Assembly: GCF_014191055.1 (NCBI RefSeq)
Contig: NZ_JACHWB010000003.1
Location: 372,001 to 436,000, forward strand
Direction: 5' to 3'
Length of the DNA stretch: 64,000 nucleotides
From: Microvirga lupini
GTDB taxonomy: Bacteria > Pseudomonadota > Alphaproteobacteria > Rhizobiales > Beijerinckiaceae
Part shown: piece after piece, positions 9,764-19,678 of the stretch
Layout: each line of letters begins with the position of its first letter
Position numbering within the stretch: position 1 is the stretch's first letter
Notes under the pieces: model-generated
The model's database searches: none
What the model saw: the letters and a program-made list of their open reading frames with translations, nothing else
What the model was told of the DNA's origin: nothing
Program-made: the position numbers and the translations under genes

Positions 9764-10225
9764 ATGGAACACAAGCATCTTGATCAGCTCCGTAGCGTAG
9801 CCGACGTTCAGCCGAGACCCTTGTCCCGCGAGGAGCGACTTCAGCGTTGGATCGACCTGCTCGAGCGCGATCCGAAGCGCTCCCTGAACTCCCTTGGTGA
9901 AATCGAGTACAAGCCGCCGGCGGAAAGAGCCCTGATCCGCGAGGACAACTCTCCGCTGACGGTCGCTTATGAGGATCCGATCTTGCGAGCCGATGGTCTT
10001 GCCAGCGACAGGCTCGGCGATGTCATGCGCTATTTCGCTCTCTCCGACGGACAGGCCCATTATGCCCTGTGTTCGTGCCTCAGCGGACGGACGATGGACG
10101 CCTCGACCTGTGCGCAGAGATTGCGGAACGCCACTGGGAACGTCGCCTGGGAATCGGCGGTTGGCGCCTGGGTGCTAGCGGCTCTGGCCGTGAGCCTGCC
10201 GGGCCTCGTCTATCTGCTGGGCTGA
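9764..10225 (+). CDS. Hypothetical protein with C-terminal membrane helix
   Basis: The family is not recognised. The ATG at 9764 has a strong AGGAGG 6 nt upstream (9752-9757) and gives 153 residues. A longer frame from 9656 would translate the upstream palindrome and is rejected. The N-terminal two thirds are polar (LSREERLQRWIDLLERDPKR). One C-terminal hydrophobic segment (AVGAWVLAALAVSLPGLVYLL) suggests tail anchoring. There are three Cys near residues 108-125, two of them in CSC. A strong hairpin follows the gene. Confidence 0.7.
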   Translation: MEHKHLDQLRSVADVQPRPLSREERLQRWIDLLERDPKRSLNSLGEIEYKPPAERALIREDNSPLTVAYEDPILRADGLASDRLGDVMRYFALSDGQAHYALCSCLSGRTMDASTCAQRLRNATGNVAWESAVGAWVLAALAVSLPGLVYLLG

Positions 10226-10250
10226 CCGGATCGCATTGGATGTCGACCAT

Positions 10251-10281
10251 AGAATCAGGAGACTGACCGTCTCCTGATTCT
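10251..10281 (+). terminator. Hairpin terminator candidate
   Basis: A perfect 13-bp stem (AGAATCAGGAGAC / GTCTCCTGATTCT) with a 5-nt loop lies 25 bases after the upstream stop codon. No T-run follows, so it would be a non-canonical terminator. Confidence 0.55.
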
Positions 10282-10349
10282 GCCTTGGCCGTTGCGGGCT
10301 TGCTCTGAATCGGAGACAAAGCTGCAGATCGGATAAAGGCACCCTCACC

Positions 10350-10940
10350 ATGCTGCATATCGAGCCCGTGACGCTCTCGTCGGACCGTCTCACCTTGCGC
10401 CCCTTGTGCCTCGCCGACGTTCCGGCTCTAGGAGAGGCTGCCAGCGACGGAGAGCTCTGGCAGAAGAAGACCACCACGGTGCCTCGGCCGGAAGGCTTCA
10501 AAGCCTATGTTCAGAAGGCCCTGGAACTTCAGGGTGCCGGACTTGCGCTACCCTTCACAACCGTTGTCAACGCGGGCAACCGGGTCGTCGGCTCGACGCG
10601 ATACATGAACATCGATGCGGCCAATCACCGGGTCGAGATCGGTACCACCTGGATCGCGCAGTCCTGGCAGCGGACCTTCGTCAACACCCATGCGAAATTC
10701 CTCATGCTGCGGCACGCCTTCGAGGGGCTAGGCTGCAACGCCGTGGAACTGCGGACCCACCGTCTCAATGACCAATCGCGTGCCGCCATCGAGCGCCTCG
10801 GCGCCAAGCTCGATGGGATTCTGCGGCAGCACATGATCATGTCTGATGGCCACATCCGCGACACGGCGGTTTACAGCATCGTCCGTGACGAGTGGCCTGA
10901 GGTGAAAGCCAGGCTCGAACGTAAGATGGCCGTGGAGTAG
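10350..10940 (+). CDS. GNAT family N-acetyltransferase (RimJ/RimL type)
   Basis: The 196-residue protein fits the GNAT fold of RimJ/RimL-like acetyltransferases, which use acetyl-CoA. It begins with LSSDRLTLRPLCLADVPAL, typical of the family, has NRVVGSTRYMNIDAANHRVEIG in the central sheet, and ELRTHRLNDQSRAAIERLGAKLDGILRQH in the C-terminal part, also characteristic. The substrate (protein N-terminus, amino acid or antibiotic) is unknown. It is convergent with the next gene, 10 bases away. Confidence 0.87.
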   Translation: MLHIEPVTLSSDRLTLRPLCLADVPALGEAASDGELWQKKTTTVPRPEGFKAYVQKALELQGAGLALPFTTVVNAGNRVVGSTRYMNIDAANHRVEIGTTWIAQSWQRTFVNTHAKFLMLRHAFEGLGCNAVELRTHRLNDQSRAAIERLGAKLDGILRQHMIMSDGHIRDTAVYSIVRDEWPEVKARLERKMAVE

Positions 10941-10950
10941 AAGCCGCTTC

Positions 10951-11418
10951 TCAGATGAAGCCGTGTTCCCGTAGGTGGCGGATGGAAGTGGCCGCGCTGC
11001 TGTGGTGAATGAAGACGCCGCCGGCGCTCTCCCAAAGGAGGCGATATTTGTCGCGGTCGTCGACCAGGGCGTCTCCGGGGCGGCAATACTCCCGCTTCAG
11101 AGCGGCCGTTGTCGTGATCACCTCGGTGCCTGGAAAGTGCCGCTCCGCCCAGCGCCGCTTCTGCGGCTCGGCCCAGTTGCCGCGGGGCAGGCCCGTCAGG
11201 ATCACAGGGTCGAGGTGCCTCACGGCTTCGAACAGTTCCATGGCGTCGGGCAGAGTGTCCAGGTTGTTGAAGAAATTCCCCGCTGAGGCGAGCTCCGACC
11301 AGAAGCGCTTCAGGCCGAACCGCCGCTCATACTCGGCGGGCGGCATGCCGAGGATCCGGGCGGCACCCTTGTCAAAATCAGCCAGGACACCATCGCAATC
11401 CAGGAACACTGTTGGCAT
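10951..11418 (-). CDS. HAD-superfamily 5'(3')-deoxyribonucleotidase-like phosphatase
   Basis: It begins MPTVFLDCDGVLADFDKG, a HAD motif I with the two catalytic Asp residues (DxD). The start was chosen at 11418 because the preceding six residues of the longer frame are not family-like. Motif II is in PVILTGLPRG near residue 78 and motif III/IV in ALVDDRDKYRLLWE near 125. Length (155) and layout resemble the NT5C-type deoxyribonucleotidases, but the substrate is not proven. Confidence 0.82.
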   Translation of the reverse strand: MPTVFLDCDGVLADFDKGAARILGMPPAEYERRFGLKRFWSELASAGNFFNNLDTLPDAMELFEAVRHLDPVILTGLPRGNWAEPQKRRWAERHFPGTEVITTTAALKREYCRPGDALVDDRDKYRLLWESAGGVFIHHSSAATSIRHLREHGFI

Positions 11419-11563
11419 GCTGGGTCGTCCTCCCATCTGCTAGGCCGAAACCGACCAGGATTGGGATTGTTCCTGCCAGGCTGAGTCCAAGCTTGGCCTC
11501 TTGCGGAACGCCGCCCGGCGGATCACGTTGGCTTCTAGCAATATCCATCAGGTGAGTTGAGAG

Positions 11564-11839
11564 ATGAGCAGCGACATTCGGGACAATGTTGACCGTCATC
11601 GCTTCGAGTTGGAGCGAAATGGGCAGATCGCCTTCGCGACCTATGAGCGGCGCGGGTCCGATCTCGTGATTCGCCACGTTGAAGCGGCTATTCCCCTGCG
11701 CGGAACCGGGGCTGCCGGCGAGTTGATGAAAGGTGTAGCTGATATTGCCCGTTCAGAGGGGCGGAAGATCACGCCTTTGTGCGGTTATGCCTTCGCCTGG
11801 ATCCGGCGCCACAAGGAGTACAGTGATCTCCTGAATTGA
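11564..11839 (+). CDS. YjdJ-type small N-acetyltransferase
   Basis: This is a 91-residue protein of the compact GNAT family that occurs as a stand-alone domain. FELERNGQIAFATYERRG and the acetyl-CoA loop PLRGTGAAGELMKGVADIAR are the recognisable parts, followed by KITPLCGYAFAWIRRHKEY near the end, with the Cys typical of this group. The biological acceptor is unknown. It lies 100 bases before the FtsH-like gene. Confidence 0.85.
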   Translation: MSSDIRDNVDRHRFELERNGQIAFATYERRGSDLVIRHVEAAIPLRGTGAAGELMKGVADIARSEGRKITPLCGYAFAWIRRHKEYSDLLN

Positions 11840-11939
11840 GCGGCACACTATCTGTTTATCGGGTGTGCCCATTCGCCGTACTGCGAACTGCGTCAAAATA
11901 GACTAAACAGCGGCTCCTCCAAAAAATTCAAACTGCGCT

Positions 11940-13727
11940 ATGGGGGCGCCGCCGGTGACCAACGTTCTCGAAAAAGCCAGACAGCTGCTGTCCAAGAAAG
12001 GCGTGGCTGTTTCAGCCGTCATCATTGCTCTGGTGATCGCAGCCACTGTATTCCTTGCCCCCCGCTATTTGGCTCAGCCGGTCGCCGAGATCAATTATTC
12101 GGAGTTCACTCGGGAGCTAGGCCAGAAGAAAGTCCAGAAGGTTTTGATCGAGAGCGGCGGACTTTCAGTCTCCCTAGCGGACAGGAATGTCTTCGTCCGT
12201 ATGCCGAATGGGCTCGTGAGCGCCGATTACATCGAGCGGATCACTGCATCCGGCGCCGAGGTGGACTTCAGGAAGCCCGGCTTCGATCCAGCCCATATGG
12301 CAAGCATCGTCGTGCCGATCGTGCTGGTTCTGGCCGTGCTCGCCATGCTGGCGATCCAGACCGACTTCAAGCCAACCTCCCGCTGGCCTAAGGTGGTTCG
12401 CAGCATTCCCAACCGCTTCGACGACGTGGCAGGCCAGGAGGAGGCCAAGGCCGAGCTGCAGGAGGTGATCGCCTTCCTGAAAGATTCGGAAGCCTTCACC
12501 AAGGTCGGCGCCCGTATTCCCCGTGGCCTCCTGATGGTGGGGCCTCCGGGGACCGGCAAGACCCTGATCGCCAAGGCGCTGGCTGGGGAGGCGGGTGTCT
12601 CCTTCATGGCCGTGTCGGGCAGCGACTTCTCGGCGCCTCTGATCGGCATCGCCAAGGGCCGCGTGTCGAAGCTCTTCGAGCAGGCCCGCAAGAAGGCTCC
12701 CTGCCTGATCTTCATTGACGAGATCGATGCCATCGGCCGCAAGCGCGGGGGTGGGGGATCGGCCGCTGATCGCGAGTTCGAGGCAACCCTGAACCAACTC
12801 CTTGTGGAGATGGACGGGTTCAATACCACGGCAGGAGTCATCGTCATCGGCGCAACGAACCGCGTGGATGTGCTCGATCCTGCGCTGCTACGCCCCGGCC
12901 GCTTCGACCGGCAGGTTCATATCGGACTGCCCGACATCTGCGGGCGTGAGGCCATCCTCAACGTTCATGCCCGCAATGTCAGGATGGCGGATGGCGTGAG
13001 CCTTGCCGCCATCGCCAAGGGCACGCCCGGCTTTTCGGGCGCCGATCTCGGCAATCTTCTCAACGAAGCTGCCATCTTCGCGGCGCGCGAGGGCGTCGAA
13101 GCGGTGACCCGCGAGCATCTGGAGGCCGCCCGCAACAAGATCATCATGGGACTCGAGCGCCGCTCCCTTGTGATCACGGATGAGGAGCGCAGACTGGTGG
13201 CTGTGCACGAGGCCGGGCACGCGCTCTGCGCGACCCTGCTACCCGCCTCCGACCAAGTGCACAGCGCCACCATCATCCCCCACGGCCAAGCGCTTGGCCT
13301 CGTGATGCGCCTGCCGGAGCATGACCGATTCTGCATCCCGGTAGAAAAGCTCGAGGCTGATCTCATCGTCGCCATGGGCGGCCGGGCGGCCGAGGAGGTC
13401 GTATTCGGCCCGAAGAAGGTCACGACGGGCGCCGCCAGCGACATCGCGCACGCCACCAACATCGTGACCCGCATGGTGACCGAGTGGGGCATGAGCCCGG
13501 CCATCGGCATGGTGCGCGTCGCCCGCTCGGGTGACAATCTTCCGCGCGAGGTCGAGCAGGAAATCCGGCGCATTATCGATGAGATGTATGAGGCGGCCAA
13601 GACTTGCATCAAAGACAATCGCGATGCGGTCGATGCCCTGACGGAGGCGTTGCTGGAGCACGAGACGATCGAGGGCGACGAGGTCCGCCGGATCGTTCAC
13701 ATGCAGCAGGCGAGACTGGCGGCCTGA
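11940..13727 (+). CDS. ftsH: FtsH-family ATP-dependent zinc metalloprotease, divergent paralogue
   Basis: This is a membrane-anchored AAA+ protease. It has an N-terminal transmembrane helix (about residues 22-42), a periplasmic domain, a second helix near residues 120-140, and an AAA domain with Walker A GPPGTGKT near 201 and Walker B LIFIDEIDAIGRKRG near 260. The arginine-finger region RPGRFDRQV is near 320. The zinc site HEAGH is at 423-427, with the third ligand in the DLIVAMGGRAAEEVVFG region. The pore-1 loop reads P233-L-I-G where housekeeping FtsH has M-F-V-G. It stands alone, without hflKC, so it is probably a second FtsH. The ATG at 11940 gives 595 residues; a GTG at 11955 is possible. 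Confidence 0.9.
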   Translation: MGAPPVTNVLEKARQLLSKKGVAVSAVIIALVIAATVFLAPRYLAQPVAEINYSEFTRELGQKKVQKVLIESGGLSVSLADRNVFVRMPNGLVSADYIERITASGAEVDFRKPGFDPAHMASIVVPIVLVLAVLAMLAIQTDFKPTSRWPKVVRSIPNRFDDVAGQEEAKAELQEVIAFLKDSEAFTKVGARIPRGLLMVGPPGTGKTLIAKALAGEAGVSFMAVSGSDFSAPLIGIAKGRVSKLFEQARKKAPCLIFIDEIDAIGRKRGGGGSAADREFEATLNQLLVEMDGFNTTAGVIVIGATNRVDVLDPALLRPGRFDRQVHIGLPDICGREAILNVHARNVRMADGVSLAAIAKGTPGFSGADLGNLLNEAAIFAAREGVEAVTREHLEAARNKIIMGLERRSLVITDEERRLVAVHEAGHALCATLLPASDQVHSATIIPHGQALGLVMRLPEHDRFCIPVEKLEADLIVAMGGRAAEEVVFGPKKVTTGAASDIAHATNIVTRMVTEWGMSPAIGMVRVARSGDNLPREVEQEIRRIIDEMYEAAKTCIKDNRDAVDALTEALLEHETIEGDEVRRIVHMQQARLAA

Positions 13728-13835
13728 ACTGGCCGCCGCTCAGTGTCACACAACTGTATGATAAAGCTTGGGGCTTGCTGTGCTGGCGGCGGGGTATGGT
13801 TTCCCATATGCTGCGGCACATCTGGGGGCTTTCAC

Positions 13836-13961
13836 ATGAAACAATTTGTTCGTGCCGCTTTCATCATCAGCATCGGCCTTCTAGCCACGGCCTGTGACAA
13901 GTGCGGTAACTGGAACATCAACACCCCGCAGTTCTGCCATGAGGCCAAGCCGCAGGGCTGA
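13836..13961 (+). CDS. Small putative lipoprotein
   Basis: This 41-residue product starts at the ATG at 13836. A short hydrophobic signal ends in LLATAC, a good lipobox, so the mature part would be about 22 residues anchored at Cys20. The mature part carries two further Cys (CDKCGNW and QFCHEA). The ATG is preceded by GGGGG with suitable spacing. It ends 4 bases before a convergent gene. No function can be assigned. Confidence 0.55.
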   Translation: MKQFVRAAFIISIGLLATACDKCGNWNINTPQFCHEAKPQG

Positions 13962-13965
13962 GCAG

Positions 13966-14820
13966 TCACCTAGCCCGCATCTCTCCTTCGCCCCAGCTCT
14001 GCTGTGTAACAGGCAGACCGAGTTGCTCTTCCAACAGCGACACATAAAGATCCGGGCGCGCCACATAGGGAAAGTGCCCGCCCCATTCGAAACGATAGGC
14101 GAACGTCGGTTTCAGGCGGGCTCGCACGGCTTCACGCATCGGCGGCGGAATGAGAGGGTCGTCGGCGCTCTCGATTGTCACAATCCCTTCTCGCGGTAGG
14201 TTGAGGGGAGGCAGTTCCGGCCCATGCTTAAGCGCGTTGAGCCGTGCGCGCAGTTCCGGCTCGGAGATTCGCCCGCCAACCTCAGCCATAAGAAGATCGA
14301 CCAGCTCCGCCTGATCCGGATGAGCGTCCCGCCAGGCGCCGAGGCCACGGCCGAAACCGACGCGGAGCTCCTCGATCGGCGCATTGTCGAGGTCGGAGGA
14401 GTAGGGTGGTCGGGCCGCGATCCCGGCAACCGAGTTCAATGTGTTGGCCGCGATTAACCGTTCGGTGATGTGCGGGTACGCTGCCGCGAAGTATTGAGCC
14501 AGGTACCCTCCGAGAGAGGAGCCGAGCACCGTGAGGCGGTCGAGGCCGATCCTGCCGCACAATTCCGCCAGATCGCTCGCCCACTCGGTAATGCCCCCGC
14601 TTTGAGGGTAGGTGACGGCGAGAATGCGGGTGCGGCCCTCCAAGGACTCGATCTGCTGCCAGAAGATGTCACCGCGGCCCAACGTTCCCGGAATGAGCAG
14701 CAGTGCCGGGCCAGAATCTCCTACTGACACATATCCCCATTCGCGGCCGTTGATCAGGATCCGTTGCTCAGGGTGGCGAGCCGCGAAGCGGTCTCGGTCT
14801 GCGATCAGGCGATTGGCCAT
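13966..14820 (-). CDS. Alpha/beta hydrolase
   Basis: This cytosolic alpha/beta hydrolase has 284 residues and no signal peptide. The oxyanion region is LLLIPGTLGRGDIFW near residue 45, and the nucleophile elbow GSSLGG near 105 supplies the Ser. The acidic residue is probably in ESADDPLIP near 225, and the His is in GGHFPYV near 255. The overall pattern recalls the maspardin-like branch, but the substrate is unknown. GGAGGAG lies upstream of the ATG. It is separated from the SQ regulator gene by 123 bases and is probably not part of that cluster. Confidence 0.85.
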   Translation of the reverse strand: MANRLIADRDRFAARHPEQRILINGREWGYVSVGDSGPALLLIPGTLGRGDIFWQQIESLEGRTRILAVTYPQSGGITEWASDLAELCGRIGLDRLTVLGSSLGGYLAQYFAAAYPHITERLIAANTLNSVAGIAARPPYSSDLDNAPIEELRVGFGRGLGAWRDAHPDQAELVDLLMAEVGGRISEPELRARLNALKHGPELPPLNLPREGIVTIESADDPLIPPPMREAVRARLKPTFAYRFEWGGHFPYVARPDLYVSLLEEQLGLPVTQQSWGEGEMRAR

Positions 14821-14943
14821 GCGAACGGCTCCTCCAGCTTCAAACCGAGCACAGGCTGCCGCAGATTATGCCGGAACACCAGAGGCGGAGTGCGGCTATA
14901 GATTGTGAGATGTCTTTGAGATGTGTGGAACCTTCAGGCTTGC

Positions 14944-15999
14944 TCAAGTGCTCCGCCGTTCGACCAGAACATGACCCGTGTCGATGATGCGGGAGGGGCC
15001 TGTAGGTTGCGCGCCATGGATGCCGGCGAGAATCAGGCGGGCAACCTCCTTTCCAATCAGGTCGCCGGAAGGGCGGATCGTCGTCAGGGATGGAATACAT
15101 GAGGCGCTGAAATCGAGGTCTCCGAAACCGGCCACGGCAATTTTGTCTGGCACAGCAAGCCCCTGGCGCTGGCATTCGAACAGAGCCCCCAGGGCGATGA
15201 GATCATTCGAGCAGGCAATCGCGTCGAGGTTCGGGACTTGCTGGAGGGCGCGGTTCAGAAGGAGAGACCCAGCCTCGACCGTGGCTGCCCCTGGATGGTT
15301 GATGACCTCGCAGGTTGCGTGCCCCGTGCGCTTGGCCTCTTCGGCGAAGCCGTTCGCACGCTTGGCTGCACGATGGTCCTCCTGCATTCGGGCGCCCAAA
15401 AAGGCGAGGGAGCGCCGCCCCTTGGACAGGAGGTGCCGGGCGGCGGATGCGCCCACTTGCGGATGGGAAAAACCCACGGCCATGTCAATTGGGTTGCCGC
15501 CGATCTCCCACATCTCGACGACGGGAACACCACTCGCCTGCAGAAGCTTGCGCGTTTCGGCGCTGTGGGACAGGCCCGTCAGGACAACGGCGGCCGGAGC
15601 CCAGGCGAGGGCTGTCCGAACCAGAGCCTCCTCCTGCTCCTCGCCATACTCGCTATGACCAAGGATGACCTGCAGGCCCTCCGCCGCCAGTTCGGATTGT
15701 AGGGTCGATACCGTCTCGGCGAAGAAGGCATTGCGGATCGAGGGTACGATGATGCTGACGACCTTCGAGGAGGCGGCCGCCAGTCCTCCGGCCACGAGAT
15801 TGGGAACATAGCCCAGGGTCGAGATGGCACGGGCGATTTCCTGGCCTGCGGCGGGGGAAACGGCCGCAGGCTTGCGAAGGTAGAGCGAGACGGTGGAAGG
15901 GGAGACCTGAGCGAGCTTGGCCACGTCCATCATCGTCACGCGCTGCATCTTCCGCCGCTTACGCGGTACCCGGTTCTGCAAGCTGCTGCCGACGTCCAT
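14944..15999 (-). CDS. LacI-family regulator of the sulfoquinovose cluster
   Basis: This is a one-component sugar-responsive DNA-binding regulator. The helix-turn-helix (VTMMDVAKLAQVSPSTVSLYLRKP) lies near residues 20-45 and the hinge helix near 65-75. A periplasmic-binding-protein-like effector domain fills the rest, with SNDLIALGALFECQR near 270. The ATG at 15999 with GGAAGG just upstream gives 351 residues. It is divergent from the sugar-sulfonate operon and has AGCGCT palindromes beside its own promoter, which suggests local control and autoregulation. The effector is inferred to be SQ or a pathway intermediate. Confidence 0.9.
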   Translation of the reverse strand: MDVGSSLQNRVPRKRRKMQRVTMMDVAKLAQVSPSTVSLYLRKPAAVSPAAGQEIARAISTLGYVPNLVAGGLAAASSKVVSIIVPSIRNAFFAETVSTLQSELAAEGLQVILGHSEYGEEQEEALVRTALAWAPAAVVLTGLSHSAETRKLLQASGVPVVEMWEIGGNPIDMAVGFSHPQVGASAARHLLSKGRRSLAFLGARMQEDHRAAKRANGFAEEAKRTGHATCEVINHPGAATVEAGSLLLNRALQQVPNLDAIACSNDLIALGALFECQRQGLAVPDKIAVAGFGDLDFSASCIPSLTTIRPSGDLIGKEVARLILAGIHGAQPTGPSRIIDTGHVLVERRST

Positions 16000-16010
16000 A
16001 TGCCTTCCTT

Positions 16011-16026
16011 TTCGTAGCGCTCCGAA
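16011..16026. promoter_or_regulatory. Operator-like palindrome O1 (regulator side)
   Basis: TTCGTAGCGCTCCGAA is a 16-bp palindrome with 14 symmetric positions and a central CG step, as LacI-family operators have. It lies about 12 bases upstream of the regulator start codon and downstream of its predicted promoter, so binding would block the gene. Confidence 0.65.
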
Positions 16027-16041
16027 AGAAAACTTTCCAGC

Positions 16042-16070
16042 AATATAGCGCCTATAAGGCATTTAACCAA
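16042..16070 (-). promoter_or_regulatory. Predicted sigma70-type promoter of the LacI regulator
   Basis: On the minus strand, TTGGTT (16070-16065) and TATATT (16047-16042) are separated by 17 nt. A further dyad, TATAG-CGC-CTATA (16044-16056), overlaps the -10 region and could be another regulator half-site pair. Confidence 0.55.
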
Positions 16071-16136
16071 GGAAATATGCATTTCCTTAGCTGGGTAAGC
16101 TCGAAGATTCTCTTGAAACGTCCTTCTGAAAGTAGC

Positions 16137-16165
16137 TTGCAACCTGTTGATCGTAGCGCTATGAT
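16137..16165 (+). promoter_or_regulatory. Predicted sigma70-type promoter of the sulfoquinovose operon
   Basis: TTGCAA (16137-16142) and TATGAT (16160-16165) are separated by exactly 17 nt, close to the sigma70 consensus. The -10 box is embedded in operator-like palindrome O2, about 95 bases upstream of the first operon gene. Confidence 0.65.
16150..16165. promoter_or_regulatory. Operator-like palindrome O2 (operon side)
   Basis: ATCGTAGCGCTATGAT is a 16-bp palindrome with 14 symmetric positions and the same GTAGCGCT core as O1. It covers the -10 box of the operon promoter, the position expected for repression by the divergent LacI regulator. Confidence 0.65.
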
Positions 16166-16260
16166 AGTGAAATTAGGCCAGAATGACCTGAGATTCATCG
16201 CAGGGGCGAATGTGCAGGCGTGCCGGAACTGAGCGTGCCGCGAAGCAACAGGGAGGGAGC

Positions 16261-17334
16261 ATGTCGTCCGTCAGCTTCCGCAAGCTTGAGAAGACCTATG
16301 GTGCCTTGAAAATCGTGAAGGGCATCGACTTGGAAATTGCCGACCGTGAGTTCGTGGTGCTTGTGGGGCCGTCGGGTTGTGGCAAGTCGACGACTTTGCG
16401 CATGCTCGCGGGGCTCGAAAGCATCAGCGGGGGCGAGATCCGCATCGGCGAGAGGGTGGTGAACAAGCTGCCACCGCGCGAGCGTGACATCGCCATGGTG
16501 TTCCAGGATTACGCGCTCTACCCGCACAAGACCGTCTTCGAGAACATGGCGTTCAGCCTGAAGGTGCGCGGAATTCCATCGGCCGAGATCAAGCCGCGCA
16601 TTTCTCAGGCGGCCGAGATGCTTGGGATTACGCAGCTTCTCGATCGTAAGCCGTCTCAGCTCTCAGGCGGCCAACGCCAGCGCGTCGCCATGGGGCGCGC
16701 CATTGTACGTCGTCCCCAGGTGTTCTTGTTCGACGAGCCGCTCTCAAATCTCGATGCCAAGCTTCGTGGCCAGGTCCGCACGGAGATCAAGCGTCTCCAC
16801 CAAGCCATCGGAACCACCATTATCTACGTGACCCACGATCAGGTGGAGGCGATGACGCTCGCCGACCGCATCGTGATTCTCAAAGGCGGCGAGATCGAGC
16901 AGGTCGGCACTCCGGACGAGGTTTACAACTCTCCGGCCAGCGTCTTCGTCGGCGGCTTCATCGGCTCGCCTGCCATGAACTTCGCGAAGGGTACGATCCA
17001 CAGCGGTCGGGTGACATTCGATGGTGGCGCCAGCCTTCCTCTCCAGAGCCACTCCGCCGGTAAGTCCGCCGGCCTCGAGGGGCGAGATGTCATTGTCGGC
17101 ATCCGACCGGAGCACTTCGTGCCGGCCGGCGAGGGGCACGCGCTGTCGGGCCGTGTGCAGGTCGTCGAGCCGCTGGGCTCCGACACGCTCATACACTTCA
17201 TGCTCGGCTCGTCCATGCTGACCGCACGTGTAGCGCCGGAGATGCGGCCGAGCACCGGCGAGACCCTCTCCATCGGTGTCGATCCTTCCCGGATCCACCT
17301 GTTCGATGCGGCAACGGAACGGGCCCTGGTCTGA
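16261..17334 (+). CDS. ABC transporter ATP-binding protein (MalK/UgpC class)
   Basis: This is the ATPase of a sugar-type ABC importer. Walker A GPSGCGKST is near residue 38, the signature LSGGQRQRVAMGRA near 134, Walker B VFLFDEPLSNLDAKLR near 155, and the switch His in VTHDQVEAMTLADR near 190. A C-terminal TOBE-type regulatory domain follows (about residues 240-357). I chose the ATG at 16261 (after AGGGAG) over an upstream in-frame start at 16210. It is the first gene of the operon and is followed by the binding protein and two permeases, so the system is complete. Substrate by context: sulfoquinovose or its glycosides. Confidence 0.93.
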   Translation: MSSVSFRKLEKTYGALKIVKGIDLEIADREFVVLVGPSGCGKSTTLRMLAGLESISGGEIRIGERVVNKLPPRERDIAMVFQDYALYPHKTVFENMAFSLKVRGIPSAEIKPRISQAAEMLGITQLLDRKPSQLSGGQRQRVAMGRAIVRRPQVFLFDEPLSNLDAKLRGQVRTEIKRLHQAIGTTIIYVTHDQVEAMTLADRIVILKGGEIEQVGTPDEVYNSPASVFVGGFIGSPAMNFAKGTIHSGRVTFDGGASLPLQSHSAGKSAGLEGRDVIVGIRPEHFVPAGEGHALSGRVQVVEPLGSDTLIHFMLGSSMLTARVAPEMRPSTGETLSIGVDPSRIHLFDAATERALV

Positions 17335-17351
17335 AAGGCGTGGGTCAATAA

Positions 17352-18659
<1,308 letters not shown>

Positions 18660-18734
18660 GGCATTGCCATGATCATCTGACGGATGCCTGCGGGCGTCCG
18701 TCACCTCAACGTTGCAACCGGGCAGGATGACACG

Positions 18735-19673
18735 ATGGCAACGGTCAGCGAAACGACCTTGGTAACCACGGGTAACGAGAGCGGCACGAAGTGGTGGACG
18801 CGCTTCCTCGATCCGAGCGAGCGCACTCTGGCCGTGCTGCTGCTGATGCCGGCAGCGCTCCTGCTGACGCTCATCATCGTCTACCCGGTCTGCCGACTGG
18901 TCTGGACCAGCTTCCAGAACCTGTCGCTCACCTCCGGCGTTCCGGCGACCTTCGCCGGGCTTGAGAACTATACCCTCATGCTGGAGGATCCGGTATTCTG
19001 GGAGACGACCTGGAACACGGTTCTCATCACCCTCATCACCGTTCCGGGTGCGCTGTTCGTGGGTCTGGCTCTCGCCCTGATGGCCAACCTGCCGTTCAAC
19101 GTGAAGTGGCCGGTCCGCCTCTCGCTCCTGATCCCCTGGGCCCTGCCGCTTTCGTTCGCGGGCCTCATATTCGCTTGGTTCTTCCATTCCGAATATGGCG
19201 TGGTGAATGACGTCCTCCGGCGCCTCGGCTTCGAGGGGGTGATCTGGTTCAACTCCGCCAACTGGGCCTTCGCCGCGATCTGCCTCACGATCATCTGGAA
19301 GACCTCGTCCTTCATGGCGCTCATCATCCTGGCCGGCCTCCAGACGATTCCGCGCTCCCTCTACGAGGCGGCGGATGTGGATGGGGCAGGGCGCATCCGC
19401 CAGTTCTTCGAGATCACGCTGCCGCTGCTCAAACCTGCCATCGTCGTGGCTCTGATCTTCCGCACCATCACGGCGCTGCAGACCTTCGATATCCCGTTCA
19501 CCATGACGCGTGGCGGACCGGGCACCTCCACCGCGACGCTTGCCATGTATATCCATCAGAACACGGTCGATTTCCTGGATCTCGGCTACGGCTCGGCGCT
19601 CGCAGTCGTCATGTTCGCCCTCTCCATGGGCGTGACGGCCGTCTACCTGCGCATGATCCGGGCCAAGAGGTGA
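18735..19673 (+). CDS. ABC transporter permease 1 (MalF-like)
   Basis: This is an inner-membrane permease of the carbohydrate importer with six predicted helices. The EAA loop is visible near residues 205-225 ([28 protein letters not shown]), the site that docks the ATPase. The ATG at 18735 has AGGA 7 nt upstream. A start at 18684 would add 17 polar residues. Length is 312 residues. It ends 5 bases before the second permease. Confidence 0.92.
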   Translation: MATVSETTLVTTGNESGTKWWTRFLDPSERTLAVLLLMPAALLLTLIIVYPVCRLVWTSFQNLSLTSGVPATFAGLENYTLMLEDPVFWETTWNTVLITLITVPGALFVGLALALMANLPFNVKWPVRLSLLIPWALPLSFAGLIFAWFFHSEYGVVNDVLRRLGFEGVIWFNSANWAFAAICLTIIWKTSSFMALIILAGLQTIPRSLYEAADVDGAGRIRQFFEITLPLLKPAIVVALIFRTITALQTFDIPFTMTRGGPGTSTATLAMYIHQNTVDFLDLGYGSALAVVMFALSMGVTAVYLRMIRAKR

Positions 19674-19678
19674 CAGTC

